A stretch of DNA of 61,462 nt from an uncultured Eubacteriales bacterium. Lineage in GTDB: Bacteria > Bacillota > Clostridia > Oscillospirales > CAG-382. Under the pieces are notes generated by a model. It ran no database searches. It was not told where the DNA came from and saw nothing but the letters and a program-made list of their open reading frames with translations. The position numbers and the translations under genes are program-made. How positions within the stretch are numbered: position 1 is the first letter of the stretch; each line of letters opens with the position of its first letter. The DNA lies in assembly GCA_934446095.1 (NCBI GenBank), contig CAKSDR010000003.1, positions 1 through 61,462 of the forward strand, written 5' to 3'. Below are positions 34,558 through 43,397 of this stretch, piece after piece.

Positions 34558-35490
34558 TCAGTCTGCAAAAAGAGGAGTTGATAAATATCTGTCGCCGGTA
34601 TCGGGGAGCAGGACAACTATTGTCTTTCCGATGTTTTCGGGACGCTTTGCAAGTTCTATTGCCGCAAAGAGCGCAGCGCCCGAGGAAATGCCGACAAGAA
34701 CGCCTTCGCTTCTTCCTATAAGTTTTCCTGTTTCGAACGCATCTTCATTTGAAACCCCGATAATTTCGTCGTATATTTTTGTGTTAAGAACCGATGGTAC
34801 GAAGCCTGCGCCGATACCCTGAATTTTATGAGGACCGGCAACACCTGTTGCAAGAACTGCGGAAGAAGAGGGTTCAACGGCAACAACTTTTATATCAGGA
34901 TTTTTTTCCTTTAAATATTCTCCGGTTCCTGTAATGGTTCCGCCCGTTCCGACGCCTGCGACAAATATGTCGACTTTACCGTCGGTATCTTCAAAAATTT
35001 CGGGACCTGTTGTATTGTAGTGCGCTTTGGGGTTCGCTTTGTTTTCAAACTGCGCCGGAATAAAACTTCCCGGATTTTCTTTTGCAAGTTCATTTGCTTT
35101 CTCTATTGCGCCTTTCATTCCCTTGCTTCCGTCGGAAAGCACAAGTTCGGCGCCGTATGCCTTCATGAGTTGTCTGCGTTCAACCGACATTGTATCGGGC
35201 ATTACGATTATTATGCGGTAGCCTCTCGCTGCCGCAACCGAAGCAAGTCCTATTCCCGTGTTTCCGCTTGTGGGTTCTATGATTACGGAATCTTTTGTCA
35301 GTTTTCCCGACGCTTCGGCGTCGTCAAGCATCGCTTTTGCAATACGATCTTTTACCGAACCTGCGGGATTGAAATATTCAAGTTTTGCAAGTATTTTTGC
35401 TTTCAAGTCAAATTTTTTCTCGATATGTGTAAGTTCAAGAAGAGGGGTTTTTCCTATTAACTGATCTGCGGAAGTGTAAATTTTTGACAT
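34558..35490 (-). CDS. cysK: Cysteine synthase A (O-acetylserine sulfhydrylase)
   Basis: PLP enzyme making cysteine from O-acetylserine and sulfide. 310 residues. The PLP lysine is in FNPAGSVKDRIAKAML (about residue 45), substrate loop PTSGNTGIGLA at about 71-81, phosphate-binding GTGGTITGTGEYLKE, and C-terminal GISSGAALFAA and VLLPDTGDRYLST. All catalytic segments are intact. First gene of cysK-rrf2 with AAGGAG ribosome site and a sigma-A promoter overlapped by a palindrome. Confidence 0.97.
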   Translation of the reverse strand: MSKIYTSADQLIGKTPLLELTHIEKKFDLKAKILAKLEYFNPAGSVKDRIAKAMLDDAEASGKLTKDSVIIEPTSGNTGIGLASVAAARGYRIIIVMPDTMSVERRQLMKAYGAELVLSDGSKGMKGAIEKANELAKENPGSFIPAQFENKANPKAHYNTTGPEIFEDTDGKVDIFVAGVGTGGTITGTGEYLKEKNPDIKVVAVEPSSSAVLATGVAGPHKIQGIGAGFVPSVLNTKIYDEIIGVSNEDAFETGKLIGRSEGVLVGISSGAALFAAIELAKRPENIGKTIVVLLPDTGDRYLSTPLFAD

Positions 35491-35538
35491 AACTGTTATC
35501 TCCTTACTTAATTGGTTTTTAAAAATTTAATTGACTAT

Positions 35539-35575
35539 ATTATACTCCATTTACCTACTTTGTCAATAGGTAAAT
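35539..35575 (-). promoter_or_regulatory. cysK promoter with palindromic Rrf2-type operator
   Basis: Minus strand TTGACA (35561-35566), 16-bp spacer, TATAAT (35539-35544). A perfect 9-bp inverted repeat ATTTACCTA-N9-TAGGTAAAT at 35549-35575 surrounds the -35 box, so a bound repressor would block RNA polymerase. The regulator encoded two genes on is the obvious candidate. Confidence 0.8.
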
Positions 35576-35605
35576 CAAAAAAATTAAAAAATTTTTTAAA
35601 AGGTA

Positions 35606-35634
35606 TTGACAAAGCAAAAAATAGGGTGTATAAT
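35606..35634 (+). promoter_or_regulatory. Consensus sigma-A promoter of the type III glutamine synthetase operon
   Basis: TTGACA (35606-35611), 17-bp spacer, TATAAT (35629-35634), predicted start near 35641. Confidence 0.9.
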
Positions 35635-35645
35635 GCAACGCATAA

Positions 35646-35697
35646 GGCAAGGATGCCAAGAGGAATGAGATTCCTTAGATATCCTTGTCTTTTTTTA
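35646..35697 (+). promoter_or_regulatory. Leader attenuator with ANTAR-type hexaloop, type III glutamine synthetase
   Basis: Terminator: GGCAAGGAT (35646-35654) pairs with ATCCTTGTC (35681-35689), enclosing an inner AGGAAT/ATTCCT hairpin, then a T run at 35690-35696. The 5' arm can instead fold as GGC-[AAGGAT]-GCC at 35646-35657, a hexaloop with A1 and G4, again almost at the transcript start. The stem is only three GC pairs. The layout repeats that of the glutamate synthase leader. Confidence 0.65.
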
Positions 35698-35725
35698 TTT
35701 CAGAAACAGAAAGGTTGATAAAAAG

Positions 35726-37819
35726 ATGGTAACAGTACCGGAAATGTTCGGAAGCAATGTGTTTGATGACAGACAGATGAAAGCAAGGCTTTCGGAAAAT
35801 GTTTATAATTCAATCAGAAAGACAATTGAAGAGGGTAAACAGCTCGACATATCGCTTGCAAATGCTGTTGCCTCGGCAATGAAAGACTGGGCGGTAGAAA
35901 AGGGAGCAACCCATTATACGCATTGGTTTCAGCCTATGACCGGCGTTACTGCCGAAAAGCACGACAGTTTTATTTCACCGGCGCCCGACGGCGGAGTAAT
36001 TATGGAGTTTTCCGGAAAAGAACTGATAAAAGGCGAACCTGACGCTTCGTCTTTTCCGTCAGGAGGACTGCGTGCGACGTTTGAGGCAAGGGGATATACC
36101 GCGTGGGATCCTACATCTTTTGCCTTTATAAAAGATAAAACTCTTTGCATACCGACTGCCTTCTGCTCATATACAGGCGAAGCGCTTGACAAAAAAACTC
36201 CTTTGCTTAGGTCTATGGCGGCGCTTAATAAGCAGGCGCTGAGAATTTTAAAACTTTTCGGAAATGACAGCGTTCATATGGTAAGGACTTCGGTAGGCCC
36301 CGAACAGGAATATTTTCTTATTGATAAGGAAATGTTTGATAAAAGACATGACCTTATATATACAGGCAGAACGTTGTTCGGAGCAAGACCTCCGAAAGGG
36401 CAGGAAATGGATGACCACTACTTTGGAATAATAAAACCCAGAGTTGCGGAATTTATGAAAGACCTGAACGAGGAACTCTGGAAACTCGGAATACTTGCAA
36501 AGACCGAACATAATGAGGTAGCGCCTGCTCAGCATGAACTTGCGCCGATCTATTCTACAACGAATATTGCAACCGACCATAACCAACTTACAATGGAAGT
36601 TATGCAGAAAGTTGCGTCAAAACACGGACTTGTATGCCTTTTGCACGAAAAACCTTTTGCAGGTGTTAACGGAAGCGGAAAGCATAACAACTGGTCTATT
36701 TCAACAGATACCGGGGCAAATCTTCTCACACCGGGTGAAACTCCGTACGAAAACGCGCAGTTCCTGCTTTTCCTTGTAGCGGTTATAAAAGCTGTCGACG
36801 AGTATCAGGATTTGCTCAGAATTTCAGTTGCAACTGCAGGAAATGACCACAGGCTCGGGGCAAACGAAGCACCTCCCGCAGTAATCTCAATTTTCCTTGG
36901 GGAAGAACTTGAGGCAGTATTGAAAGCCATTGAAACAGATACCGAGTACTTGGGAGGAAAGAAATCGAAAATGAAACTCGGAGTAGATATTCTTCCTGAG
37001 TTTAAGAAAGATACTACCGACAGAAACAGAACAAGTCCGTTTGCGTTTACCGGAAACAAATTCGAATTCCGTATGCTTGGTTCTTCAAACAGTATAGCGT
37101 GCGCGAATATTATGCTTAACGGAGCCGTTGCCGAAGTGCTTAAAGAATTTGCGGATAAACTTGAGAACGAAGACGACTTTGAAAGTTCGCTTCATGACCT
37201 TATAAAGAAAACAATAAAAGAGCATAAGAGAATAATTTTCGGCGGAAACGGTTACGGCGAAGACTGGATGAAGGAAGCCGAGAAGAGAGGGCTTTCAAAT
37301 TACAAGACAACGGCAGACTGTATGCCTCATCTTCTTGATAAAAAGAATGCGGATATGCTTATCTCAAACAAAATATTTACAAAACCGGAACTTGAATCAA
37401 GATGCGAAATAATGCTTGAAAATTATGTAAAAACGGTAAACATAGAAGCACAGACTATGACAGATATGGCAAAAAAAGAAATTTTGCCCGCCATCGAAAA
37501 ATATGTTTCAAGCCTTGTAACTTCACTTACAAGAAAGAAAAAACTGGCGCTTGATATTCCGTCGAGATACGAAAATGCACTTATTACAAAATTGTCATCG
37601 CTTGAGGATTTGATTTATGACAGAACCGAAGAACTTGAAAAAGCAACGTCCGAACTTAAAAATATCGGCGGCGTTGAAAAACAATCGGAATTTGTAAGGG
37701 ACAGCATACTTGTGAAAATGACTGCGCTCAGAGTTGCGGCAGATGAAGCCGAAACATTGACTGACAGTAAATATTGGCCGTTCCCGACCTACGGAGAACT
37801 GCTTTTCGGCGTAAGATGA
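35726..37819 (+). CDS. glnN: Glutamine synthetase type III (GlnN)
   Basis: 697-residue GSIII. The N-terminal VFGSNVF-like segment (PEMFGSNVFDDRQMKARL) and the catalytic order FQPMTG, FPSGGLRATFEARGYTAWDPTS, RTSVGPEQEYFLID, RPPKGQEMDDHYFG, TEHNEVAPAQHELAP, the HEKPFAGVNGSGKHNNWS ammonia/ATP site, AGNDHRLGANEAPP, DRNRTSPFAFTGNKFEFR are those of type III enzymes, common in Bacteroides and clostridia. It is a second, sequence-unrelated-in-length glutamine synthetase in this window, behind its own attenuated promoter. nadE follows 24 bp on, so the two probably share a transcript. Confidence 0.97.
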   Translation: MVTVPEMFGSNVFDDRQMKARLSENVYNSIRKTIEEGKQLDISLANAVASAMKDWAVEKGATHYTHWFQPMTGVTAEKHDSFISPAPDGGVIMEFSGKELIKGEPDASSFPSGGLRATFEARGYTAWDPTSFAFIKDKTLCIPTAFCSYTGEALDKKTPLLRSMAALNKQALRILKLFGNDSVHMVRTSVGPEQEYFLIDKEMFDKRHDLIYTGRTLFGARPPKGQEMDDHYFGIIKPRVAEFMKDLNEELWKLGILAKTEHNEVAPAQHELAPIYSTTNIATDHNQLTMEVMQKVASKHGLVCLLHEKPFAGVNGSGKHNNWSISTDTGANLLTPGETPYENAQFLLFLVAVIKAVDEYQDLLRISVATAGNDHRLGANEAPPAVISIFLGEELEAVLKAIETDTEYLGGKKSKMKLGVDILPEFKKDTTDRNRTSPFAFTGNKFEFRMLGSSNSIACANIMLNGAVAEVLKEFADKLENEDDFESSLHDLIKKTIKEHKRIIFGGNGYGEDWMKEAEKRGLSNYKTTADCMPHLLDKKNADMLISNKIFTKPELESRCEIMLENYVKTVNIEAQTMTDMAKKEILPAIEKYVSSLVTSLTRKKKLALDIPSRYENALITKLSSLEDLIYDRTEELEKATSELKNIGGVEKQSEFVRDSILVKMTALRVAADEAETLTDSKYWPFPTYGELLFGVR

Positions 37820-37843
37820 TTTTATGGAAGAAGAGATAATTAT

Positions 37844-38578
37844 ATGCGCGATTATTCGAAAGAAACCGAAAAAAGAGTTGAATTTATAAAAAAATGCGTT
37901 GAAAATTCCGGTGCGGACGGGATAGTCTATGGCAACAGCGGCGGAAAAGACAGCGCTCTTGTGGGAATATTGTGCAAAATGGCATGCGGCAATACCGTCG
38001 GCATTATAATGCCGTGCGAGTCGTCAAGAAACTTCGGGCAGGATATGAAAGACGGGCTTGAAGTTGCGGAAAAATTCGGTATTGAAACAAGGGTTGCGGA
38101 CCTTACGGGAATAAAAAAATCTTTTGCCGAAACCCTCTCCGGCATTGCAAAAATAAATACAAAAGCGTCAGTAAACATAAATCCGCGTATACGTATGACA
38201 ATGCTATATTCCGTTGCGGCCTGCGAGAATCGTCTTGTTGCGGGAACCGGGAACAAGAGCGAAGGTTATATGGGATATTTTACTAAGTGGGGCGACGGCG
38301 CGTATGACTTTAATCCTATAGCAGATCTTACGGTTACGGAAATTTACGACTTTCTGAAATATCTCGGCGCGCCGGACTGCGTTATCTCAAAAGCACCGTC
38401 GGCGGGATTGTTTGACGGACAGACAGACGAGGGCGAGATGGGGATAAGTTATTCGGATATAGACGAATTTTTGCTTTGCGGAAAAGCAAGCAAGGAAAAT
38501 CTTGAAATTCTGAATCGGTTTCATAAGGCAAGCGAGCACAAAAGAAAAATGCCGCTGTGCTTTGATGACGAAACTTAA
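37844..38578 (+). CDS. nadE: NAD synthetase, ammonia-dependent
   Basis: 244-residue ATP pyrophosphatase that amidates deamido-NAD with ammonia. The P-loop GNSGGKDSALVGILC is at about 26-40; later NPRIRMTMLYSVAACENRLVAGTGNKSEGYMGYFTKWGDGAYDFNPIADL and the C-terminal PSAGLFDGQTDEGEMGISYSDID are typical. There is no glutaminase domain, so it depends on free ammonia or on a partner. Complements nadABC found at the other end of the window. Shares the operon with glnN. Confidence 0.94.
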   Translation: MRDYSKETEKRVEFIKKCVENSGADGIVYGNSGGKDSALVGILCKMACGNTVGIIMPCESSRNFGQDMKDGLEVAEKFGIETRVADLTGIKKSFAETLSGIAKINTKASVNINPRIRMTMLYSVAACENRLVAGTGNKSEGYMGYFTKWGDGAYDFNPIADLTVTEIYDFLKYLGAPDCVISKAPSAGLFDGQTDEGEMGISYSDIDEFLLCGKASKENLEILNRFHKASEHKRKMPLCFDDET

Positions 38579-38589
38579 TAAAATTAAAA

Positions 38590-38860
38590 GCGTTTGAATC
38601 GGGAGAAGTAATGCAAAATTCCTTCATAAGCGAGTACGGGGCGGTGAGAGCCGTGTAAGTAAAGTTTTGCATGAATAACACCAGGTGAAGCTGCAAACTG
38701 AAAAAAGCGAAGGGCTTTTAGTAGGCGCGCCGCAGGCTATGCGTAAAATAGCGGCTGTACGACAGTATAATGTTATGGCAGCAAAATAAAAAGTATAAAA
38801 ATAGGTGGTACCGCAGGTTACAGCGCTTGCCCTATGAACAAGCTGAATTTTATTTTCGGA
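38590..38860 (+). promoter_or_regulatory. T-box riboswitch leader of asnB (probably tRNA-Asn)
   Basis: The T-box core AGGTGGTACCGC is at 38803-38814. AUAGG (38801-38805) can pair with CCUAU (38831-38835) as the antiterminator, while CAGC..TTG (38821-38829) and CAAGCTG (38838-38844) form a competing hairpin followed by AATTTTATTTT. Upstream, about 38600-38690, is a Stem-I-like region with AGTA and a GAATAACACC segment that offers AAC as specifier codon, which fits asparagine and the gene below. Uncharged tRNA would allow read-through into asnB. Confidence 0.82.
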
Positions 38861-38870
38861 GGAAATTTAC

Positions 38871-40448
38871 ATGTGTTCTATTATGGGTTACAGCGGAAGC
38901 GGCATCTCTCTTGAACTGTTTAAAAAAGGTTTTGAAAAGACGATTTCAAGAGGACCCGACGCATCAAGAATTGTAGATACGGGAAAAGGATATCTGGGAT
39001 TTCACAGACTTGCGATAATGGATCTCGACATGAGCGGCATGCAGCCGTTTTCATGCGGCAAGAGTTTTGTTGTGTGCAACGGTGAAATTTACGGTTTTGA
39101 GAAAATAAAGGATAAGTTATCGTCAAAATATACATTTTGCAGCAGTTCCGACTGCGAAGTACTGCTGCCAATGTACTTTGAATACGGTACAGACATGTTC
39201 AAAATGCTTGATGCGGAGTTTGCACTTATTATTTTTGACGGAGAAAAACAAGAGTATATAGCGGCGCGCGATCCTATCGGCATACGTCCTTTGTATTACG
39301 GGTATGACAAACAAAAGAACATTGTGTTTGCAAGCGAACCCAAAAATATTGTCGGAATATGCGAAAAGGTTATGCCTTTCCCTCCGGGACATTATTATAA
39401 AAACGGCGAGTTTGTTTGCTACAGCGATATTGCTCATGTTGAAAAAGTATGCCATGACAATATCGGCACTGTATGCAAAAATATACATGATAAATTGGAA
39501 AAAGGTATAGAAAAAAGACTTGTTGCCGACGCAAAGGTAGGATATCTTTTGTCGGGTGGTCTTGATTCGTCGCTTGTGTGCGCGGTTGCCGCACGGAAAA
39601 GCCGGGAGCGCATTAAAACTTTTTCGATAGGAATGAGCGAAGATGCGATTGACTTAAAATACGCAAAGCAGACAGCCGAATATATCGGCAGCGACCATAC
39701 AGAGGTAATTATAACAAAAGACGATGTTCTCGGCTGTCTTGAGCATGTAATCGAAATTTTGGGAACATATGACATAACGACTGTAAGGGCAAGTATCGGA
39801 ATGTACCTTTTGTGCAAATATATTCATGAAAACACCGATATCCGCGTACTTCTGACGGGAGAAATTTCCGATGAACTTTTCGGCTACAAATATACGGATT
39901 TTGCTCCGACGCCGGATGAATTTCAGAAAGAATCGGAAAAGCGCGTAAGAGAACTTCATATGTATGATGTTCTTCGTGCTGACAGATGCATTTCCGCAAA
40001 CTCGCTTGAAGCCCGCGTGCCATTCGGAGATCTTGATTTTGTAAAATATGTAATGTCGGTTGATCCCGCAATTAAGATGAATGTTTATGGCAAGGGCAAA
40101 TATCTTTTAAGGAAGGCTTTTGAGGGAGGATACCTTCCCGAAAATATTTTGTACCGCGAAAAGGCGGCGTTTTCGGATGCCGTAGGACATTCTATGGTAT
40201 GGTACCTGCAGGAATTTGCGAATAACTACTACACTGACGGTGAATATGAACAAAAACGCATGCAGTATACTCATGCGCGTCCATTCACAAAAGAATCTCT
40301 GCTTTACAGGGAACTTTTTGAAAAGCACTATGAAGGACAAAGCGATATGGTAGTTGACTTCTGGATGCCGAATAAGTCGTGGAAGGGCTGTGATGTGAAC
40401 GACCCGTCGGCAAGATTTCTTTCAAACTACGGCGACAGCGGAATTTGA
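38871..40448 (+). CDS. asnB: Asparagine synthetase (glutamine-hydrolysing)
   Basis: 525 residues. The glutaminase domain starts with Cys at residue 2 (MCSIMGYSG), then RGPDASRI, HRLAIMDLDMSGMQPF, CNGEIYGF and SSSDCEVLLPMYF. The synthetase domain has the PP-loop VGYLLSGGLDSSLVCAVAA, FSIGMSEDAIDLKYAK, LTGEISDELFGY and SLEARVPFGDLDFV. It forms asparagine from aspartate, ATP and glutamine. Ribosome site GGAGG is 8 bases before ATG. It is headed by a T-box that probably reads tRNA-Asn charging, and followed by a strong terminator. Confidence 0.96.
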   Translation: MCSIMGYSGSGISLELFKKGFEKTISRGPDASRIVDTGKGYLGFHRLAIMDLDMSGMQPFSCGKSFVVCNGEIYGFEKIKDKLSSKYTFCSSSDCEVLLPMYFEYGTDMFKMLDAEFALIIFDGEKQEYIAARDPIGIRPLYYGYDKQKNIVFASEPKNIVGICEKVMPFPPGHYYKNGEFVCYSDIAHVEKVCHDNIGTVCKNIHDKLEKGIEKRLVADAKVGYLLSGGLDSSLVCAVAARKSRERIKTFSIGMSEDAIDLKYAKQTAEYIGSDHTEVIITKDDVLGCLEHVIEILGTYDITTVRASIGMYLLCKYIHENTDIRVLLTGEISDELFGYKYTDFAPTPDEFQKESEKRVRELHMYDVLRADRCISANSLEARVPFGDLDFVKYVMSVDPAIKMNVYGKGKYLLRKAFEGGYLPENILYREKAAFSDAVGHSMVWYLQEFANNYYTDGEYEQKRMQYTHARPFTKESLLYRELFEKHYEGQSDMVVDFWMPNKSWKGCDVNDPSARFLSNYGDSGI

Positions 40449-40456
40449 TTTTATAT

Positions 40457-40487
40457 AAAAAGGAGAAACATAAAGTTTCTCCTTTTT
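40457..40487 (+). terminator. Intrinsic terminator after asnB
   Basis: AAAAAGGAGAAAC / GTTTCTCCTTTTT with a 5-base loop and a T run. Confidence 0.92.
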
Positions 40488-40503
40488 TCGTTGTAAAATA
40501 AGG

Positions 40504-41262
40504 CTAAATCGGTGACATTTTTCGAACTTCGCGAGGTGTTAAGCCCGTATGAAGACGTAAAACTTTTCTGAAATATGAAGATGAACTGAACCCCAGTTTT
40601 TCACTGACTGCTTCAACGGACAGGTCGGTTGTTTCAAGAAACTGTATTGCCATTTCACAGATAACTTTTTGTCTTGCATAATTCGGAGAATATCCGAGGG
40701 AAGTTTTGAATGCGCCGTAAAGGGAAGATTCGCTGACGCCGCATTTTTCAGCTACCATTCCTATGCTTTGAAAAGGGTTTGCATTTATCGCTTCGAGTGC
40801 CGCCTCGGCTACGGGACTGATAGGACTGTTTATGTATTCGAATTTGTTCTCAAGTTCACCGAGCAATATGTAGAGAGCTCCTATAGAGCATGAAGTTACA
40901 CTGTGATCCGAAACAATGCGTCCAAAATAATTCATAGCGGATTTATTGAAAAAAAGTTTTTGCACAGCGGGCTTTTTTCCATTCCGCAGCGGCAAAAATT
41001 CAAACCCCAGCGAATGCCAGCAAACTTCCCCGTTTTCGGGATACCAGTATGAGTGATATTTACAGCCGAGCGGGATAAAAAACGGCTCGTTTTCCCGGAA
41101 AATAAGCGTTTTATCTTTCGTTACCAGTTTTACAGATCCGTTTATAATCATTCCGATGTAATTTTTCAAAGCCCCCGGCGCTTTACTGCAATCGGTGTGG
41201 TGCTCTTTTGAAAATACTAATTTTGTAAAATGAAAACTGTTAAAGAATTGTTGATCATTCAA
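40504..41262 (-). CDS. AraC-family transcription regulator
   Basis: 252 residues. N-terminal cupin-like sensing domain (about 30-140, for example IFRENEPFFIPLGCKYHSYWYPENGEVCW) and two C-terminal helix-turn-helix units at about 155-250: NPFQSIGMVAEKCGVSESSLYGAFKTSLGYSP and TTDLSVEAVSEKLGFSSSSYFRKVLRLHTGLTPREVR. Divergent from the three oxidoreductase genes with overlapping promoters, so it is the likely regulator of them; the ligand may be a sugar or related metabolite. Confidence 0.93.
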   Translation of the reverse strand: MNDQQFFNSFHFTKLVFSKEHHTDCSKAPGALKNYIGMIINGSVKLVTKDKTLIFRENEPFFIPLGCKYHSYWYPENGEVCWHSLGFEFLPLRNGKKPAVQKLFFNKSAMNYFGRIVSDHSVTSCSIGALYILLGELENKFEYINSPISPVAEAALEAINANPFQSIGMVAEKCGVSESSLYGAFKTSLGYSPNYARQKVICEMAIQFLETTDLSVEAVSEKLGFSSSSYFRKVLRLHTGLTPREVRKMSPI

Positions 41263-41309
41263 CCCATATCACCCCATGTTTTCTTGTAGAATATTACCTT
41301 CTTTTTAAA

Positions 41310-41349
41310 AGTATACTGTATTGCGGCACATTTTGTCAAGTGCTATAAT
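41310..41349. promoter_or_regulatory. Overlapping divergent promoters, AraC gene and oxidoreductase operon
   Basis: Plus strand: TTGCGG (41321-41326), 17-bp spacer, TATAAT (41344-41349). Minus strand: TTGACA (41334-41339), 18-bp spacer, TATACT (41310-41315). The two overlap, so they should compete. Confidence 0.7.
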
Positions 41350-41424
41350 TGGTTTATCGGATATGGATTAATGATGAAAATAAAATCATTTCCGCCGGAT
41401 CCGGTCAGATGGGGTGAAATAAAA

Positions 41425-42423
41425 ATGAAAAAGATCAAAATAGCGCAAATAGGGACCAGTGAATACAGCCACGGAAATTTCATTTTTAACAGTTTAAAAA
41501 AACAAAGCGATGTTTTTGAGATTGCAGGTTTTGCAATGCCTGAGAACGAAAAAGAAAAATTTCCGACAAAAATGGCTGATTTTGAGGGATTTACCGAACT
41601 TACGGTTGAGGAGATTTTGAATGATCCGGAAATAGAAGCGGTTGCAGTCGAAACGGAAGAACGGTATATTACAAAATATGCGCTTGCGGCGGCTAATGCC
41701 GGCAAGCATATCCATATGGAAAAACCCGGAGGCAGTTGCCTTGCGGATTTTGAAAAAATGATTTCTGTAATGAAGTCAAATCAAAAGGTTTTCCATACCG
41801 GATACATGTATAGATACAACCCGTATGTTTCCGAATTGCTTGAGAGAATAAAAAGGGGCGAACTCGGAGACATAACCTGCGTTGAGGCTCAGATGAACTG
41901 CGAGCATTCGAGAGAAACGCGAGAATGGCTGGGCGAATATAAAGGAGGGTCTCTTTTCTTCCTTGGCTGCCATCTTATAGATCTTGTATTGCTGATAAAA
42001 GGAATGCCAAAACGTATAATTCCGTTCAATAAGACAACAGGTCTATACGATATCAAGGCTGAAGATTTCGGAATGGTACTTTTTGAATATGACAACGGCG
42101 TTTCGTTTGTAAAAGTTAATTCAACCGAAAAGGGCGGATATGCAAGACGGCAACTGGTTGTGGCGGGAACAAAAGAAACAGTCGAATTGAAGCCGATTGA
42201 AATGTTTGTCCCGGGAGGTCAGTTTACCACCAAAACAGAGTACACATCTTCGGATTGGGAAGACAGGGGAGTAACCGTTGACAGCCCGATTTATGATCGC
42301 TATGACCCGATGATGTATTCATTTGCGCAAATAATTCGCGGCGAAACAGAAAATCCGTATACATACGAATATGAACTTGAACTTTATAAAACTATACTTA
42401 AAGCATGTGGGGTGGCAGAATAA
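41425..42423 (+). CDS. Gfo/Idh/MocA-family oxidoreductase
   Basis: 332-residue NAD(P)-dependent dehydrogenase. Rossmann start KIKIAQIGTSEYSHGNFI lacks the standard GxGxxG, having GTSEYSHG, which is seen in some branches. The family motif EKPGG is at about 108-112 (HIHMEKPGGSCLADFEKM), followed by GYMYRYNPYV and GGSLFFLGCHLIDLVLLIKG with the catalytic His/Asp. The ATG at 41425 is preferred, with GGGGTGA before it; the frame is open 18 codons further up. First gene of a three-gene oxidoreductase operon probably acting on a sugar or cyclitol. Confidence 0.88.
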   Translation: MKKIKIAQIGTSEYSHGNFIFNSLKKQSDVFEIAGFAMPENEKEKFPTKMADFEGFTELTVEEILNDPEIEAVAVETEERYITKYALAAANAGKHIHMEKPGGSCLADFEKMISVMKSNQKVFHTGYMYRYNPYVSELLERIKRGELGDITCVEAQMNCEHSRETREWLGEYKGGSLFFLGCHLIDLVLLIKGMPKRIIPFNKTTGLYDIKAEDFGMVLFEYDNGVSFVKVNSTEKGGYARRQLVVAGTKETVELKPIEMFVPGGQFTTKTEYTSSDWEDRGVTVDSPIYDRYDPMMYSFAQIIRGETENPYTYEYELELYKTILKACGVAE

Positions 42424-42424
42424 A

Positions 42425-43378
42425 ATGGTTGAGAGAAAAAAAGTATTATTGATAGCCGGCGGCGGAACACTTGGCACCTATGCCGCAAAAGAACTTTTAA
42501 GACTTGGCTGCGATGTCGATGTGATTTGTCCCGAAGAAAAAATTTCGGATAATGAACACTTGAAATTTTACCGTGAATATGCAACCATAGAATTTTTGGA
42601 AAAACTTTTCGAAAAAAATCGTTATAACGGTATTGTGAATTTTTTGCATTATAAGAAAGTTGAGGATTATAAACCGTATCATAAATTGTTATCGGAAAAT
42701 ACCGATCATTTGATATTTCTTTCTTCGTACAGAGCATATGCCGACCTGCAGCACCCGATAACCGAAGAAGCACCGTTGCTTGCAGACGTTATTAAAGATG
42801 ACGAGGAGTTTTTAAGAACAGAGGATTACGCTTTGCCGAAGGCAGCCTGTGAGAAGTTTCTCAGAGAAGAATCGGAAACCAAAAACTGGACGGTTGTGCG
42901 ACCTGTAATCTCCTCATCAGACAAAAGATTCGATTTGGTAACGATTTCCGGTCATGAAATACTTGACGCTGCGAAAGAAGGAAAAACGCTCCTTTTGCCG
43001 GAGGCTACACGAAATATTACGGCAGGTGTTGATTGGGCCGGAAATACCGGAAGACTTATAGCCGATTTGCTTTTTAAGGAAGGCGTATTTTGTCAGGCAT
43101 ACACGGTGTCATCTGCTCAGAATTTAACATGGGGCCAAGTTGCGGATATATATGAAAGACTTACGGGAGCAAAATTCAAGTGGACGACTACCGAAGAATA
43201 TATAAATTCCGGTCATGGAGGGTATATTTTGAAGTATGACAGACTCTATGACCGAAAGATAGACAATTCAAAAATATTGAAAGCGACCGGACTTAAAAAA
43301 GATGATTTCACTTCTCTCGAAGACGGAATAAAAATCGAACTTGAAAAAGTCCGCGCTCAGCAGAATAATAAAAAATAA
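42425..43378 (+). CDS. NAD-dependent epimerase/dehydratase (extended SDR)
   Basis: 317 residues. Begins KKVLLIAGGGTLGTYAAKELL, a GGGTLG form of the nucleotide-binding motif, then FLSSYRAYAD and YALPKAACEKFL giving the Tyr-x3-Lys of the SDR active site (here YALPK). The C-terminal half resembles sugar-nucleotide epimerases/reductases (TAGVDWAGNTGRLIADLL). Start at ATG 42425, one base after the stop of the preceding gene; upstream in-frame codons lie inside that gene. Specific substrate unknown. Confidence 0.85.
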   Translation: MVERKKVLLIAGGGTLGTYAAKELLRLGCDVDVICPEEKISDNEHLKFYREYATIEFLEKLFEKNRYNGIVNFLHYKKVEDYKPYHKLLSENTDHLIFLSSYRAYADLQHPITEEAPLLADVIKDDEEFLRTEDYALPKAACEKFLREESETKNWTVVRPVISSSDKRFDLVTISGHEILDAAKEGKTLLLPEATRNITAGVDWAGNTGRLIADLLFKEGVFCQAYTVSSAQNLTWGQVADIYERLTGAKFKWTTTEEYINSGHGGYILKYDRLYDRKIDNSKILKATGLKKDDFTSLEDGIKIELEKVRAQQNNKK

Positions 43379-43397
43379 CCGTTTTAGGGGAGAAAAA

